Assembly (NCBI GenBank): GCA_001724265.1
Contig: MEDY01000095.1
Location: forward strand, 38,934 to 102,933
Source: Rhizaria sp. SCN 62-66
Taxonomy: Eukaryota; Rhizaria, unplaced
Reading direction: 5' to 3'
Length of the DNA: 64,000 nucleotides
The notes under the pieces are model-generated. The model searched no databases. It was not told the origin of the DNA and worked only from the letters and a program-made list of their open reading frames with translations. Position 1 is the first letter of the stretch. Each line of letters opens with the position of its first letter. The translations under genes and the position numbers were made by a program. This document shows positions 24,401 to 36,920 of this stretch, piece after piece.

Positions 24401-27400
24401 GGCCAGAGACGCCAGCGGCGTTTGTCGCCGCACCGGGCGACACGGGGGACGGCGAGGCCGGGAAGGGGCCCGTGAGCCCCAGCGACAGCGGCATCGCGCA
24501 GCTCCCATGCGCGCCATTGGCGGCCGCGGCCGCGGCGGAGGCGGAGCTGCGCCCGGGGGTGCCTGGCTGCGTGTGGCCGGGCGAGGCCGCGGCGGCGCTG
24601 ACGCTGCCGGCCTTGCTGACGCGCGTGCGCAGCGACGAGAAGAGCGCGGGGCGGTCGACGACGCAAGTCGCCAGCGACGGCGAGGCCGGGTTGGACACGG
24701 CGAGGTTCGGCGGCGGCAGGTCCGGCACCTGCAGCAGCGAGACCGGCAGTGGGGACACGCCGCGGTGGCCCGAGGAGATCAGACCCAGCGCGGACGAGGA
24801 CGAGACTGAGGAGGAAGACCCCATGCGGCCCACAGACGGTCGGGAGCCCGCCGTGCTCGCGGCGACACCTACGCCAGCGCCAGTGGTGGTGGGCGCGGCG
24901 GCGGCGTTCGCGGTGGAGCCGCCGAGCGCACTGCTGCTGCTACCGCTGCTGGCGCTGCTATGGGGCTGTGAACCGCCGGGCGTGGGCAGCGGCGATGGCT
25001 GGCCGTGGCCGGGGCTCTGGAGGCCCGGCTGAGTCTGCGCCTGCGCCTGCGCCTGAGTGGCGGAGCCAAATACGAAAACCGGCGGCGGCTGCTGCAGCTG
25101 CTGCTGTTGCGCGCCGGCGTTGGGCGCGGCGGACCCCCAGCCCAGGCCCGAGGCGGCGCCGGAGCCCGAGCTCCGGTACGCTGGCCCCATATCGGTGTCC
25201 ACACCCACCCCGCCGCTGCCGCTGCCGCCGCCGCCGTCGCTGTTGCCGCTGCCACTGCCGCTGCTGGTGGCGGTGGCCGTGACACCGGTGACGGTGATAG
25301 ACGCGGCGGCGCCGGGCGACGGCGAGGGCAGCGGGAACGAGGGCGACACGGGCACCGGTGTGGTGACCCCAGTGGTGCCCAGACCGCTGAGGCACCTGTT
25401 GTTGCCGCTGGAGCAGACGCTGTTGCTGCCGGTCGCCACAGTCACGCCGTCGACGTTGCCGCCGCCGCCGCCATAGTAGATGGCGGGGGCGGAGCCGAAG
25501 CCGCCCAGCAAGTCGAGACTGTTGCTGCTGCTGATACCAGTGCTACCAACACCGTGCGCCGCGTTAATGCCGCAAGCCTGCTGCTGCTGCTGCTGTTGCT
25601 GCTGTTGCTGGGGCTGAGCGCCGGGCACGTGCGCGCCCAGCGCGGCGGCGACGGCGGGCCTGATGAAGTCGACCTGGCTGCCGGGCAGCAGGATCGCGCT
25701 CGGCCGCAACCCGCCCGTGCCGGTCGAGCTAACGGCACCGCTGCCGATAGACGAGGTCGAGCCGCGCGAGGCCCCCGCCTCCGCCATAGTAGCCGCGGCC
25801 GTGGCCGGGGACGCGCCCTGCGGCGTGACGACGCCCGAGAGCGCCAGCGGGCTTGCCATGGGCGCGGCCGGGGACGACGTGACCGCGACGGCCGCGGTGC
25901 CCGAGCTGCCGTTGCCGCTGCCGAGGTTGGCGCTGGTGACGGAGAGCAGGAGCGCGGCGGCCGTGTCGACGGGCGCGGAGGCGGCAGCGGGGCCGGGCTC
26001 TCTGAGCGAGATGCTGGCGCCGAAGTCGACGTCGCCCTCACCCTCGGCGTCTGCGATATCCCCGCTCAATTGCATCTGCGCCTGCGCCTGCGATTGCGGG
26101 GGCTTGGGGCAGGGCACGGCGGGCGAGGTCAGCGCGAGCGTCAGCGGTGCGGGCACCAGTGCGGCCGTCTGCGTCTGCGGCACGTGCTGCGAGAGTGTCG
26201 CCGTCAGCGCCTGCGCCTGCAGTAGGTCCGCGGCGTCCACGCTGGCGCACAGCAGGTTCACCACTGCAGCGCTGCTCCCGCCGGCGCCGGCAGCGACGGC
26301 GGGCAGACGAGCGCCGATGACCGAGGGCGGGGGCGAGCTGCCCGCGACGGAGCCCGGGGCGGAGCCGGAGCCGGAGGCAGAGGCGGAGGCCTGTGACAGA
26401 GTCAGCACGTACTGCGGTTGCTGCTGCAGCTGCTGCTGTAGTTGTTGTTGCTGGGCCGCGAACTGGCTGCCGACGTACCCCGACTGTCCGTACATGGCGG
26501 CGGCGTTGGCGTTGGGGCTGTGGTGCACGTGGGCCGAGCCCGAGCCCGAGGCCGAGGGTGCGTGACTGTGGCTATAGGTCGACCCGGCGGGCCAGTCGCC
26601 CGCAACCGAGGCTGCGGCGTCGCCGACGCTGGGCGCGACCGTGGGGCCCGGGATGTGCGGCAGATGCTGCAGACAGACCGAAGCCACACTAGGAGCTACG
26701 CTAACCGGGCGGCTCGGCAGCTGCAGTCCAGCACTCGCACTCTGACTCTGACTCTGATTCTGACTGCCGGCACTGGAGCGCTGTTGCTGCAGTTGCAGCT
26801 GCTGTTGCTGCGCCACTCTCTGCAGCTGCATCTGGACCAGGTACGCGGGCAGCGCGCCGTCTCCGCTGACCACGACGTTCGGACTTGTGTCGCTTGAGCA
26901 CAGTGTCACCACAGGTCCCAGCGCGGGGCCGCCGTGGGCGTGAGTGAAGTCCCAGTCGGCGCTACCGCTACCGCTGCCGCTGCCGCTGCCGCTGCCGTAG
27001 GCCGTCGAGGGCACCATCGCAGGCGCGGAGGCGGAGACAGCGGCGGAGGACGCGGCCGCGGAGGCCGTCACGGACGCGGCCTTGAGCAGAGTGTCCCCGT
27101 CGCCGGTCACGGTCACACTAGCGGGAGCCGGGTTGGCGCCGCCAGCGCTTTCGGCGTTGTTGCCATTGCCACTACCATTGCTCTGGCTGCTGTCAATGGT
27201 GCTGCCGTGCGCGTGGTCGATGTACGGCGACACGAACGACGGGTCAGGCGGCGTGATGGCAATGGCGGCGGGCGCGGCGTACGTGTACGTATACGCACTG
27301 CTCGGCCGCGCCTGTCCCTGCACCGGACGCTGACGCTCACGCTGACCCTGGGCCTGGGCTAAGAGGAACGCAGCCGCGGCGGCCGCGGCGGCGCCTGGCC

Positions 27401-29462
27401 CCATGACCCCGACGGGGGACACGGGCGCACTGGGGCCGCGCACACGGTCGTCAGGCCGCGCTGGCTTAACTTCAGCACCAGCAGCAGCGGCAGTGTTGTT
27501 GTGACCGTTGTTGCTGTTGTTATTGTTGCTCTGGAGACGCAGTTTGGCGTCGTAGTCGTCGGCGTCCAGCGGCAGCGACAGCTTCGCCTCCAGCCCGGGC
27601 CCCATCGCGGAGCCAGCGCCAGAGCGCGCGCCGGCGCCCGCGCCCGCGCCCGCGCCGTCACCGTCGGCCTCGCCGGAGCTGGAGTAGGTGTGCGATCCGG
27701 GCGTGTGCGCCTGTGTGTACGCGTACGGCAGCGCCGAGGCCGCGGCGGACCGCGTCCCGGGGGACTGCTGAGCGCTGGTAAGCAGCGCAATCGTGTCCGA
27801 GACGGCGCGCTCCATGGAGCTCTGCGGCAACATGAGCGCCGTAGAGTTAGTCGCACTCGAAGCGTTCGCGCCAGCGTCCGCGTTCGCAACGGTCTTGACT
27901 TGAGGGCTGTTAAGGCGCGAGTATGCGAGCTCTACTGACCGGATGAACTCCTCATCAGCACCCGCAGCACTCATAGCACTCGCAGTCTCAGTCTTAGTCG
28001 CTGCGACCATCTCGGGCACTGCGGACGCGTTGGACACAGTGGCCGCGGCGAAGGTCAGTGGCGCGGTGTCCGGTGATGTGCCGCCTGAGGTGCGCGCGGA
28101 GTCCTCGCCTTCCTCAGGCAGCGCCTCCAAACCGGAGCCGTCGCACGGACTGCTGCCACTGACAGCATTCCCGTTGAAGTTGCTCCCACGCACAGCGCCT
28201 GTGTTGACATTGCTGGCGTCGGCGGCGTCGGCGTTAATGGCATCGTCGTCCGGGTCCTCGGCGGCCGCGGCGGCGGCGGCGTTGGCTGCGGCCGCGATGG
28301 TCGCATTTGTCGCGAAGGCAGGCGAGGTCAACAGCTGCACTGGCAGCGAGCGGCCGCGGAAGATCTGCATGGGGTTCAGCGCGACGCCACCGCCGCCGCC
28401 GGTGATCATGCCCAGCCCACTCGAGCCGGAGCCGGAGCCAGAGGCAGCGGCGGCGGCGGCGGGGACGTTGCACACAACACTGCCACTCTTGCGGCGCGCG
28501 TTGTCGCCGCCGTCGTAGCCGTTGTCATCGTCCTCGGCGTTGTTGTTGTCGCCGTGGCTGCGGATTTGCCCGTCGCCGTTGTTGCCGTCGTCGTCGTCGT
28601 TGTCCGAGTTGTCGTCCGCAGCCGATGCGGAGTTGCGCCGTGCCCGCCGCGCGCCCAGGTGCCCGCCGGCGCCGCCGCTGATGCCCGGCGCGGCCGCGGC
28701 GGCACCCGCGTTGTGCCCGCTGCCGTTGCTGCTGCCGCCGCTGCTGTTGCTGTTGCTGTGCGAGGTCGACCCGCGCCGCGACGCCTCAGCGTAGGGCACG
28801 AATGACACCGTCGACGGGTCCAGCGAGTACTGCGGCACGTCGAAGAAGCGAAGTACGCCCGGGGGGTCACCACTGCCGCTGCCGCTGCCGCGCTGCTGCT
28901 GCTGTTGCTGCTGCTGTTGTTGTTCGAGCTGCTGCTGCTGGGTGGGCGCGCGCTCGCGGGGCCGGGGGCGCGCGGCGCTATTGGGGCTGAGTCTATCGTT
29001 CCCGTTGTTGCTCTGCGCGCCAGCGCCGTCATTGTTGTTGTTCGCTGCATTGCTGTTGTTGCGGTCGTAAGTGCGGTACTTGGTCGTGGCACTAGACACT
29101 GGCGAGTTGGACATCGCGCTAGCGCTGCCGCTGGGGCCCGCAGCCACGTCTGTGTCCGTGCCCGAACCCAGCAAGTGACCGTGGGCCGAGTGACCGTGAC
29201 CGTGGCCGTGCGAGTGACCGTGGGCATGGGAGTGGCCATGGACCGAGGGGGCGGCGGCGGCGGCGGCAGACTGGTTGACGCGGTTGATAATCTCAGCCGC
29301 GTATGCCGGGTTTAAGTGCAGCGGCAACATCGCAGTCCTTAACGTGGCCACGGGCGACGACGCCACCCGCCCACCGTGGCCATGGCCGTGGCCGTGGCCA
29401 TGATGATGACTGTGGGCAGCGGAGTGGCCGTGAGAAGAGTGACCGCTCGCAGAGGTGTCGCC

Positions 29463-29506
<44 letters not shown>

Positions 29507-32500
29507 CACGGTCGACCTTGGCCCAGAGCCCGCCCTCACTGTTCTCATCAGCGTCGTCATCGTCGTCGCCGCTGTCCTCCTCGCCGATGCCGCGTGGCAC
29601 CCCCGGCATCTGCCTGCCGCCAATCGCGCCCTTGCCAGCCCCGATGCCGCCGATGGCACCGATGGCGCCAGAGGCGGCGGCGGCGGCGCCCGCTGCGGAA
29701 CCCGCCGCGAGAGTCTTTGACCGACCCAGGCGTGCGGGGGCGCGCGCGCGGGGCGGCTTCGATGCCGCCGAGGCCGAGGCCGAGGCCGAAGAGCTGGAGC
29801 CCGAGGCCGAGCCGAAGGGGCCGGCCATGGGCGAGTGCGAGTCAGAAACCGAGGTCGCGGGGGTGTTGCTGACCGACGCGGTGTTGTCGGCCGGGGCGGG
29901 GACATGCAGAGAGTCGTACGCGTCTGTGTTGCCAACGACAGCGATCGTAGCAGCCGTGGCAGCGGGCTCAGTGGCCGTGGACTCAGTGACCGTGGGCTCA
30001 GTGCCCGTGGGCTCGGTCTCGATGGCAGCACGGGGCTCATCAGTAGACGTGTACTCAGCGACTGACGGCTCAATGACTGTGGGCTCGGTGATCGCGAACG
30101 TGACGGTCTTGGCCTCCGTCCCACTGGGCGGCTGTGCCGGAGCCTCGCCAGCCTGCGACACAGTGACGCTAGCAGACCGTAGCGGGGAAGAGGCGGCGTC
30201 AGCGGATTGGGGCGAGACGGCGCCACTGCTGCTGGACTGGGGCTGTGCGGCATAGTCGACGCGCTCAACAGCGTGCGCGTCAGATGCCGCCGTGATATAA
30301 TCGTTCTGAGCAATAACAACAACAGCAGCAGTGGCGGACGGGATAACAACGACATTGTCGCCGTTCACAGCATCAGCGATGTGAGCTTCGTGATCCTCCT
30401 CGTCGTCGCCGATGTCATCAGTGTGCACCGTCACGGCCGCTGCGTCCTCGTCCTCGTCGTCGCCGTCACTGACATCAGCCTTTGCCGACCGTGACTGTGA
30501 ATGTGCCTGCACCTGAGCCTGAGCCTGCAACTGTGGGTGAGGCTTAGAGTGCCTCAGAGAGGCCGTGTCAGGGTCCTGAGATTTGGTCTGTAGAGTCACG
30601 GGCGCGGGGCTAATGATGCCGATCGCACGGCCCTTAATCGACTTCTGACCCTTAGAGTCATCCTCGTCATCATCGTTGTCGCTGTCATAGTTGTCACCAT
30701 CATCATCGCTGTTGTGGTTACTGCTACTGCTTGAGCTGCTGCTGACAGCGCTTGCGGCGGCCACAGCGGCCGCGGCGGCCTCAGCAGCCGCAGTCGCAGC
30801 GGCCGCCAGCGCCAGCAGCTCAGCACGGCGCTTCGAGTGGCCGTGACCGTGGGCAGAGTGACCGTGGGCAGCAGCAGAGTGACCGTGGGCAGTGGCGGTG
30901 GGGCGAGGGGCAGTGGCAGGAGCACGAGCGCCAGCCTTGCTCTTGCTCTTCTCTTTGCTGCTGTCGACGCTGTGGACATGGACGCTGTGGCTGTGCGCAG
31001 AGTGAGTGTGGGGAGCAGCGAAGCTGGGGGTGGCTGCTGTCTCGAAGTTAAGCCGCACGGCGGGAGCAGCAGGAGTCACCGCAAGTGCAACTCTGGCAGC
31101 AGCAGTCTTCTGTTGCTGTTGCTGTTGATGCTGTTGCCACGCGAGAAACTGTTGCCACTGCTCAATCTGCTGCTGCTGCTGCTGCTGTGACGCATCAATT
31201 TCAGCCTCGGCCTCAGCCTCTGCTTGCGCCTGAGCCTGAGCCTGAGCCTCGGCCTCGGCCTCAGCGGCCTCAGCCTCCGCAGCCGCCGCTGCAGCCGCCG
31301 CCGCCGCCGTGGCCGCCGCGTGGGCAACAAAGGGGCTCACGCTAGCGTACTGCGCCGTGGCCGCCGCCGCCGCCACAGCAGCGGCAGCAGAGACTGCGGC
31401 GGACTGAGCCGCAGACCGGGACTGTGGCCCGTGGCTGGCACTGGCCGCGGTGCTGGCGGTGGAGCGGCGGCCGGCGAGGGCCAGCGCCGTCGCAGCGGCC
31501 GCGGTCTGCGACTGGTGCAGCTGCGACTGAGACCGATGCTGGGGCAGAGGCAGCGGCAGCAGGTGTGGCTGCGAGGGTGACTGTGCGTACGGCGCAGTGT
31601 ACGTGTAAGTAGCATGCGAGGGCGAGTAAGTACCCGGATAATGCTGCTGCTGCTGCTGCGCAGGTGTGTGGACGCCGCGCCCTGTCGCCGCAGTGTAAGC
31701 GCCTTGCGCCGGCGTGTGAACGCCCGTATACGGGGTCTGGAGGGCTCTCGCAGCGGTGTAAGGACTCGGACTCTGGTGCCGACTGTTCTGACTCTGATTG
31801 TAGGCGTGCGCGTTATTATACGCGCTAAGCTGAGTGAGCGGCGGGGTACTGGTGTTGCGCTGCGCACTGCGGACCGAGTTGGGGCTGGTGCTGGAGGCCG
31901 CGGCGGCAGCGGCGGCGGCGGCGGCGGCCGAGGTGGCGGCGACAGCGGCGGAAGCCGAGTCCGCGAGTTTGGCCAGCGCGGCGGCGCGGGCGGTCGCGGC
32001 GGCGGCGCGGATGCTCGCCACGGTCGCGCTCGCGTCCGCAGCGGCCGCCACTGCGGCATAGGACGACGACGACGACGATGAGGAGGAGGAGGACGAGGAG
32101 GATGAAGAAGGGAAGAGAATGGGCGCGGGCGCCGGGGCTGCCGAGGGCCGCAGCGGGCCGAATGACGGCGACAGCGCGCGCGCCACCGCAGAGCTCGCGC
32201 CAACATGCGCAGGACTCGCGGCCGTCGCGGTGGGGTTCACAGAGGCCGAGGCCGAGGCCGAGGCGGGGGTCGTGTTGCGGGCGGCGGCAGCGAGCGAGGC
32301 TGCCGAGGCTGAGGCGGCGATGGTGCGGCGGGCAGCGGCCACCGTGTCTCGCAGCTGCTGCTGCGCGGCCGCCAGCGCGGAGCCCGCGGCCGTGGCGGTG
32401 AAGCCAGAACCAGGCGGGCTCGCCCCAGCTCCAGCTCCAGCTCCAGAGGCAGAGGCGGACGCTGGCGCTGCGGGGTTGCGGGAGGGCAGGGAGGCGTAGG

Positions 32501-32843
32501 TTGTGTGGAGCAACGAGGGCGGCGACGCGGGCGGCGCGCGCCAGGCCGCAAGCAACGACGCAGTCGCGGCAGAAGCTCCAGACGCGGACAACACAGAAGC
32601 GGGCGCGGGCGCAGGCGCCGCTTGGCCCGGGGTGCGAGGGGAGGGTAGCAGAGCACTCGTGGTGGGGACGGCTGCGAAGCCTGTGGCGGATGGGAACGGG
32701 CCCCGCGCGGTAAAAAACGGTGCCGGCGGCGGTAAAGGGTGCGGTGCCGGTGTGAAAGAGGGACTGGGGTACGGCTGGTGGGATTGGAAGCCGCCAGGGG
32801 GCCGAAGAGTGTAGGGCGGCAGAGGCCCAGACCGATTGGCCAT
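16839..32843 (-). CDS. Giant single-exon gene for a 5,334-residue disordered Ala/Ser/Gly-rich protein
   Basis: One uninterrupted frame of 16,005 nt runs from ATG at 32843 (MANRSGPLPPYTLRPP; the frame also extends a few codons upstream without an ATG) to TAA at 16841-16839. No enzyme or binding domain is recognisable. It contains poly-Ser (near residue 250), several poly-Gln runs, a 19-Asp run (near 3,120), repeated LPPGVT units (about 3,424-3,452), many SP/TP and TPGF motifs, and at least eight His-Gly blocks such as HGHGHGHG that could bind metal. Two distant helical segments look related: RLRSVLRRIGSVLTTAAAKA (near 4,100) and HLRGVLTRIISILDSKAAHA (near 4,970). No signal peptide or membrane segment is seen. 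A scaffold, condensate or cell-surface role is possible; none is supported. It has no intron and no in-frame TAG. Confidence 0.7.
23429..23490 (-). repeat. GAT/GAC trinucleotide tract encoding about 19 consecutive Asp
   Basis: A near-pure GAY repeat in the giant gene, followed about 50 nt downstream in the gene by a second acidic run. Mixed GAT and GAC codons suggest an old or interrupted expansion. Confidence 0.85.
29464..29510 (-). repeat. CAG/CAA tract encoding polyglutamine in the giant protein
   Basis: About 15 Gln codons just downstream of an acidic segment and upstream of a His-Gly block. It is one of several similar tracts in this gene (also near 18400, 25580, 28890 and 31650). Confidence 0.8.
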
Positions 32844-33908
32844 ACTAAAAAACGTGGATATGAACAGATTAGAAACGTCAAGGCGCAATTTTAGAGGATT
32901 TTGTAATATGTATACGAGAGCTTAATTTCGACATTTTTATTAAATATCTACTCAGATCCAAAATCTTGAATGGGAGCTTGTTTTGGGTTGCAAGCGCCCT
33001 TCCAAAAGACCTCCCGCCGGATTTTTACGAACCGCAGTCGGCGAGGTTCCAATCGAAAACATGGGTCGGGGACACTCCGATTTCGACTTCAACAGTCGGG
33101 AAGTTTCCCTATTTTCCTTGATATCGTGCGTGATCATCACCGTTTAGGATAATACTTGGATGCATTGTCACCACGCTTTTTCTATATGTTGACGTAATAT
33201 ATTTACTTTCTGAGCGCCAGAGTTAAAGTGAGGTATGTCTTTGATTAAATCAAACAAGGACTTGAAGTTGGGAGGCTCCGACTGATCCTAAACAGGTGCA
33301 TCCAAAGCCCTCGGGCTTCGAAGACTATGATAGCGACTTCGGGTTTTGTCCAAACCAATCTCAGAGGAGTTCGTTTGATTAGAACCTTCGGCCCCGGCCC
33401 GCCGAGGGCTTTTCACTGGACTTTGAGATCTTTCGGCAAGCTATTAGTACTTTGGAATTGTTTTCAGATATACTCTTCTTTAATCTCAGATATATGTACC
33501 AAAGTTACATATCCGCTGTCGTAAGCAGAAAATTCACTGAGATATACCCTTGTTTGAATCAATCAAGAACTTGAAGTTGTGTGCATCAGACCATCAAAGC
33601 TTCGTTCGGACCATGGCTACCAAGCTATGTTCTCGGTTTGTCGTTATCATTGGGTGAACTCAACTTGTCTCGATCTTAATTTACAAAACATGCTTGCTTA
33701 GCAAGAGTTGTACGATAATCGTGGGGTATTTATTTTCGCCAGCCTATTCAAGTGAGATACATCATTGTTTTGAGTCAATCAATAACTTGAGGCTGCGTTG
33801 TCGCTTTCATCGCATCGTGGCAACGCTAACGGAGGACGTTCTAGATATCAAAATTCTAGATATCAAAATATGTGTAGAGCTTAAATATACTATGTAACTA
33901 ACGTTATA
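32844..33908. repeat. Gene-free region with three degenerate copies of a dispersed repeat core
   Basis: A core of about 30 bp occurs near 33244, 33552 and 33768 (shared words: AATCAA, then A-CTTGAAGTTG or CTTGAGGCTG), each preceded by GAGRTAT or GAGATAC. The spacing is about 310 and 215 bp. A 15-bp unit TTCTAGATATCAAAA is duplicated in tandem near 33838-33868. GC-richer islands lie between cores (33300-33430). This may be decayed mobile-element DNA. The promoter of the giant gene should lie just upstream of 32843. Confidence 0.5.
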
Positions 33909-36900
33909 TCACTCGTCAAACTCATCGTTTGTGAACGCGGAGAGGACACTTGCACCAACAGCTTGTGCTTCACTCTCTGCTGCGGTTGCAGGTGCTGCAG
34001 ATGCGGCTGCCGATGCGGCTGCTTTTGCTTGAGCCGCAGCTTGCGCCTCCGCTTTGACGCGAGCGCGCTCAGCAGCAATCTCGGCAGCAGCCTTGGCAGC
34101 AGCCTCCGCCTCTGCAGCAGCCTTGGCCTTAGCAGCCGCAGCAACAATCTCAGCATCAGCCTTAGCTTTCGCCTCTGCATCAGCCTTAGCTTTCGCCTCT
34201 GCATTAGCCTTAGCTTTCGCCTCAGCATCAGCCCTAGCTTTCGCCTCAGCATCAGCCTTAAGCCTTGCCTCAGTATCAGCCTTCGCTTTCGCCTCTGCAT
34301 CAGCTTTTGCCTTTGCCTCGACCTCAGCTTGGGCATTTGCAGCGGCATCAGCAGCAGCGGCAGCAGCAGCAGCGGCAGCTTTAGCATCCATCTCCTCCCG
34401 AGCCTGCTGCTCCCTTGCCCGCGCCGCTTGCGCCTGTTGTGCTTGCATCGCTTGCTGTTGCGCAAGCCTTTGCTGATCTTGTTCTTGCTCGCGCTCCCGT
34501 TGAGTCTTCTCTAACTGCTCTTGCTGGGCCTGCTGCTGCTGCTGCTGCAGTTGTGCTTGCAGTTGCTGCAGCTGTCGCGCATGCTCTTGCTCCTCTGCGG
34601 CATCTTCGTCGTTGAACCTCAGCGTCCTTGCAGCGTCCGCGGAACTTGCCTTCTTGGGACCGGTGTTGTACTGACGGCGACCGTACGCACTGTTGCCCTC
34701 ATAGTCATCCTCGTCCTCCTGCTCACAGTCACCCTGAGACTGCTCACGGTCACCCGGCACAGGGTCGCCGCCGCGTAGCCAGTCGCCGTCGTCCCCCAGC
34801 TCACTGTCGCCCCACCCCTCCAGCAGTCCCCAGTCGCCGTCGTCTGCGCCCCACGCGCCCACGGTCACCAGCTCCCCGGCGTACCCCGCCGGCACCTAAG
34901 CGGCAACCGTGGCCTCCGTGGCGTTGACGGCAAGCACGACGTCGCGGCCCGAGGCGACTCGGCCGCGCGCGCGCGCGAGCTGTTCGTCGCCCCGGATCGC
35001 GGCCGCGCCGGCCAAGAGCACCGCGCCGCCGGGCCGCAGAGCCACCGCGCGCGCGCCTACAGTCGCCGTCCCACTGGCGAGTGACTCTGTGCCGGTCACA
35101 AGGGAGGAGGACGGAGGCAGAGAGGAGGGACAGGCGGGCTCGAGATTGACCAGCACCGAGCCGAGGGGGTCTTCGCACCATACCGCGCCGCCGCCGCCAC
35201 TGACACCGGCGGCAGCCGGGGCGCTTAGACTGAGACTCCCCCCAACGGCAGAGGCGCCGCTGGCACTGGTGGCAAAGGTGGGCGCACTGCCAACACGTCC
35301 GTCGAGCTCCCCGTGCGGCTTAACTTCGGACACACGGAGCACGAGTAACGGCAGCTGGTGCCACGAGGCCGCCGCAGACAACACCACAATCGGCGGGGTC
35401 ACGATCACAGACACTGTCGTACTGTCACTGTGAGCCGAGTTTGACTGATGGATGCTGTGACGAGGACGACAAGGCGTAAGCTGAGACTGTGAGAACCCGC
35501 TCACAGACGCGCTACCACTGCTATTATTATCATAAACACTCGCGCCTATGTCTAAAGGGGTACTTAGCGCGTCTAAGGGCGGCGCCGCGGTGTAGAGCAG
35601 CGCGCACAAAGCCCACTGGTCCCGCAGCCGCCGCTCGTTGTCGTCGCTGGGCACGTCGCCGTAGCTCACGCGCACCGCCTCGCGCCGGCCACCGCCGCAG
35701 CGTCGCATCGCCGCCACCGCAGACGCGTGGCTAGAGCCCACATTCACGCTGTTATGACCGGTGTTGCTGTTGTTGGCGTCGGTAGAGAGGTCGTAGAGGT
35801 CGTCGTCGAAGGTGTTGAAGGGCAGCTGCGCGACTGCAATCTCCCTCAGCGCTGCGGCCACGACGGGCTCTGCAAACACCGCGGGGCTGGGCGCGAACTG
35901 CAGCTGCGCGGGACACTGCGTAGTGCACTGCGTGGCGGACTGCGCGGCGACGTTTTCGAGCAAATAGTACACAGGCACATGCGACAACCGCTCAGTGCTA
36001 TGCTGACTCTGAGGCTGACTCTGTTGGTGGTGCTGCGGCTGCAGCGCTGCAAAGTAGCGCGCGTGCTCCGCGGCCGCAGCGGCGTTGGGCAGTGCGAAGA
36101 GCGGCAGCGCGGGCGGCGGCTGCGTCAGCGCCCAGTGCTGCTGCAGGATCAAGTCGCTGTTGGCGCGACCGAACACTCCGCGCGCGCGCAGGATAACCAC
36201 GGCGGCGGGCTCGGCCGAGGCGGGGTAGCCCCACGCGCCTAGCGCGTCGTTGGGCGGCTGCTCACCATCGTTCACAGCACCACTGCTCCCGCTACTGCTC
36301 CTGTTATCACTGTAAGTGTTGTCGTGATGAGCGAGAGCGTGTGTGGTGGTGGAGTTGGCGAGAGAATTGAGACGCATGAGAGCGGCATGGTCGCTGCTGC
36401 TTAGCGTATTGAGCGCGAAAGCAAGCGTTTGTGACGGACCCGGTTCAGGGATAACGCTTGCGGACGCAGAACTGCTGCTGTTGCTGTTGCTGTTAGTATA
36501 CGTGTCGTCGGAGTCAGCATTCGAGCGAAGATAGTGGTTTCGTGCGTTTAGGCGCGCGACAGCGTACGCGCGGCGTGCGTAGGCGCAATACTCGTCAAAA
36601 CAGGGCAACAGCGGGCCATCAACGTCAAGCCTGCCGTTGGCAAGCGCGGCAAAGAATGCAGCGTACGTCTGCGCGCGCGCGTGTCCGTGGCGGTGCAGCC
36701 AGAGGAAGACGGCACCGAGCCGCGCCAGCCCGACGCGCGCGAGCGCAGCGGACCAGGAGCCCCAGAGCCAGCGCTCGTCGGCCTGCAGCGCGGGCGGCAG
36801 CAGCGCTGGCAGCGGTGAGTCGCGATGCTGCTGCATGGCGGAGCGAAACGCGCGCGAGGGGCTCGTTGCGAACGGACTGGCGCCAGTGCTGGCGCGAGAG

Positions 36901-36920
36901 TCGAGGCCCGTGAAAGGCAT
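33909..36920 (-). CDS. Unknown 1,003-residue protein with a C-terminal Ala/Lys/Glu coiled coil
   Basis: A single exon from ATG at 36920 (MPFTGLDSRAS) to TGA at 33911-33909, reading one in-frame TAG at codon 675. The N-terminal 130 residues have a helical, aromatic-rich segment (WLWGSWSAALARVGLARLGA, then FFAALANGRLDVDG and FDEYCAYARRAYAVARL) that looks folded but matches no family I know. The middle is Ser/Asn-rich. After about residue 760 come a Gln-rich helix and a long heptad-like array of AEAKAKADAE units, ending AFTNDEFDE. Such arrays form extended coiled coils or single alpha helices; a structural or cytoskeletal role is only a guess. It shares the word GAAGTTAAGCCGCACGG with the giant gene. 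Confidence 0.65.
33960..34330 (-). repeat. Minisatellite-like coding repeat (AEAKAKAD units)
   Basis: A 24-30 nt unit of GCT GAT/GAG GCA/GCG AAA GCT AAG type is repeated about eight times in tandem with small changes, encoding the Ala/Lys/Glu/Asp helix of the coiled-coil protein. Confidence 0.7.
34896..34898 (-). other. In-frame TAG, codon 675 of the coiled-coil protein
   Basis: It joins ...NATEATVAA to VPAGYAGELVTVGAW in one frame. The downstream part has no ATG near its beginning (first codon GTG), so it is unlikely to be a separate gene. Confidence 0.75.
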
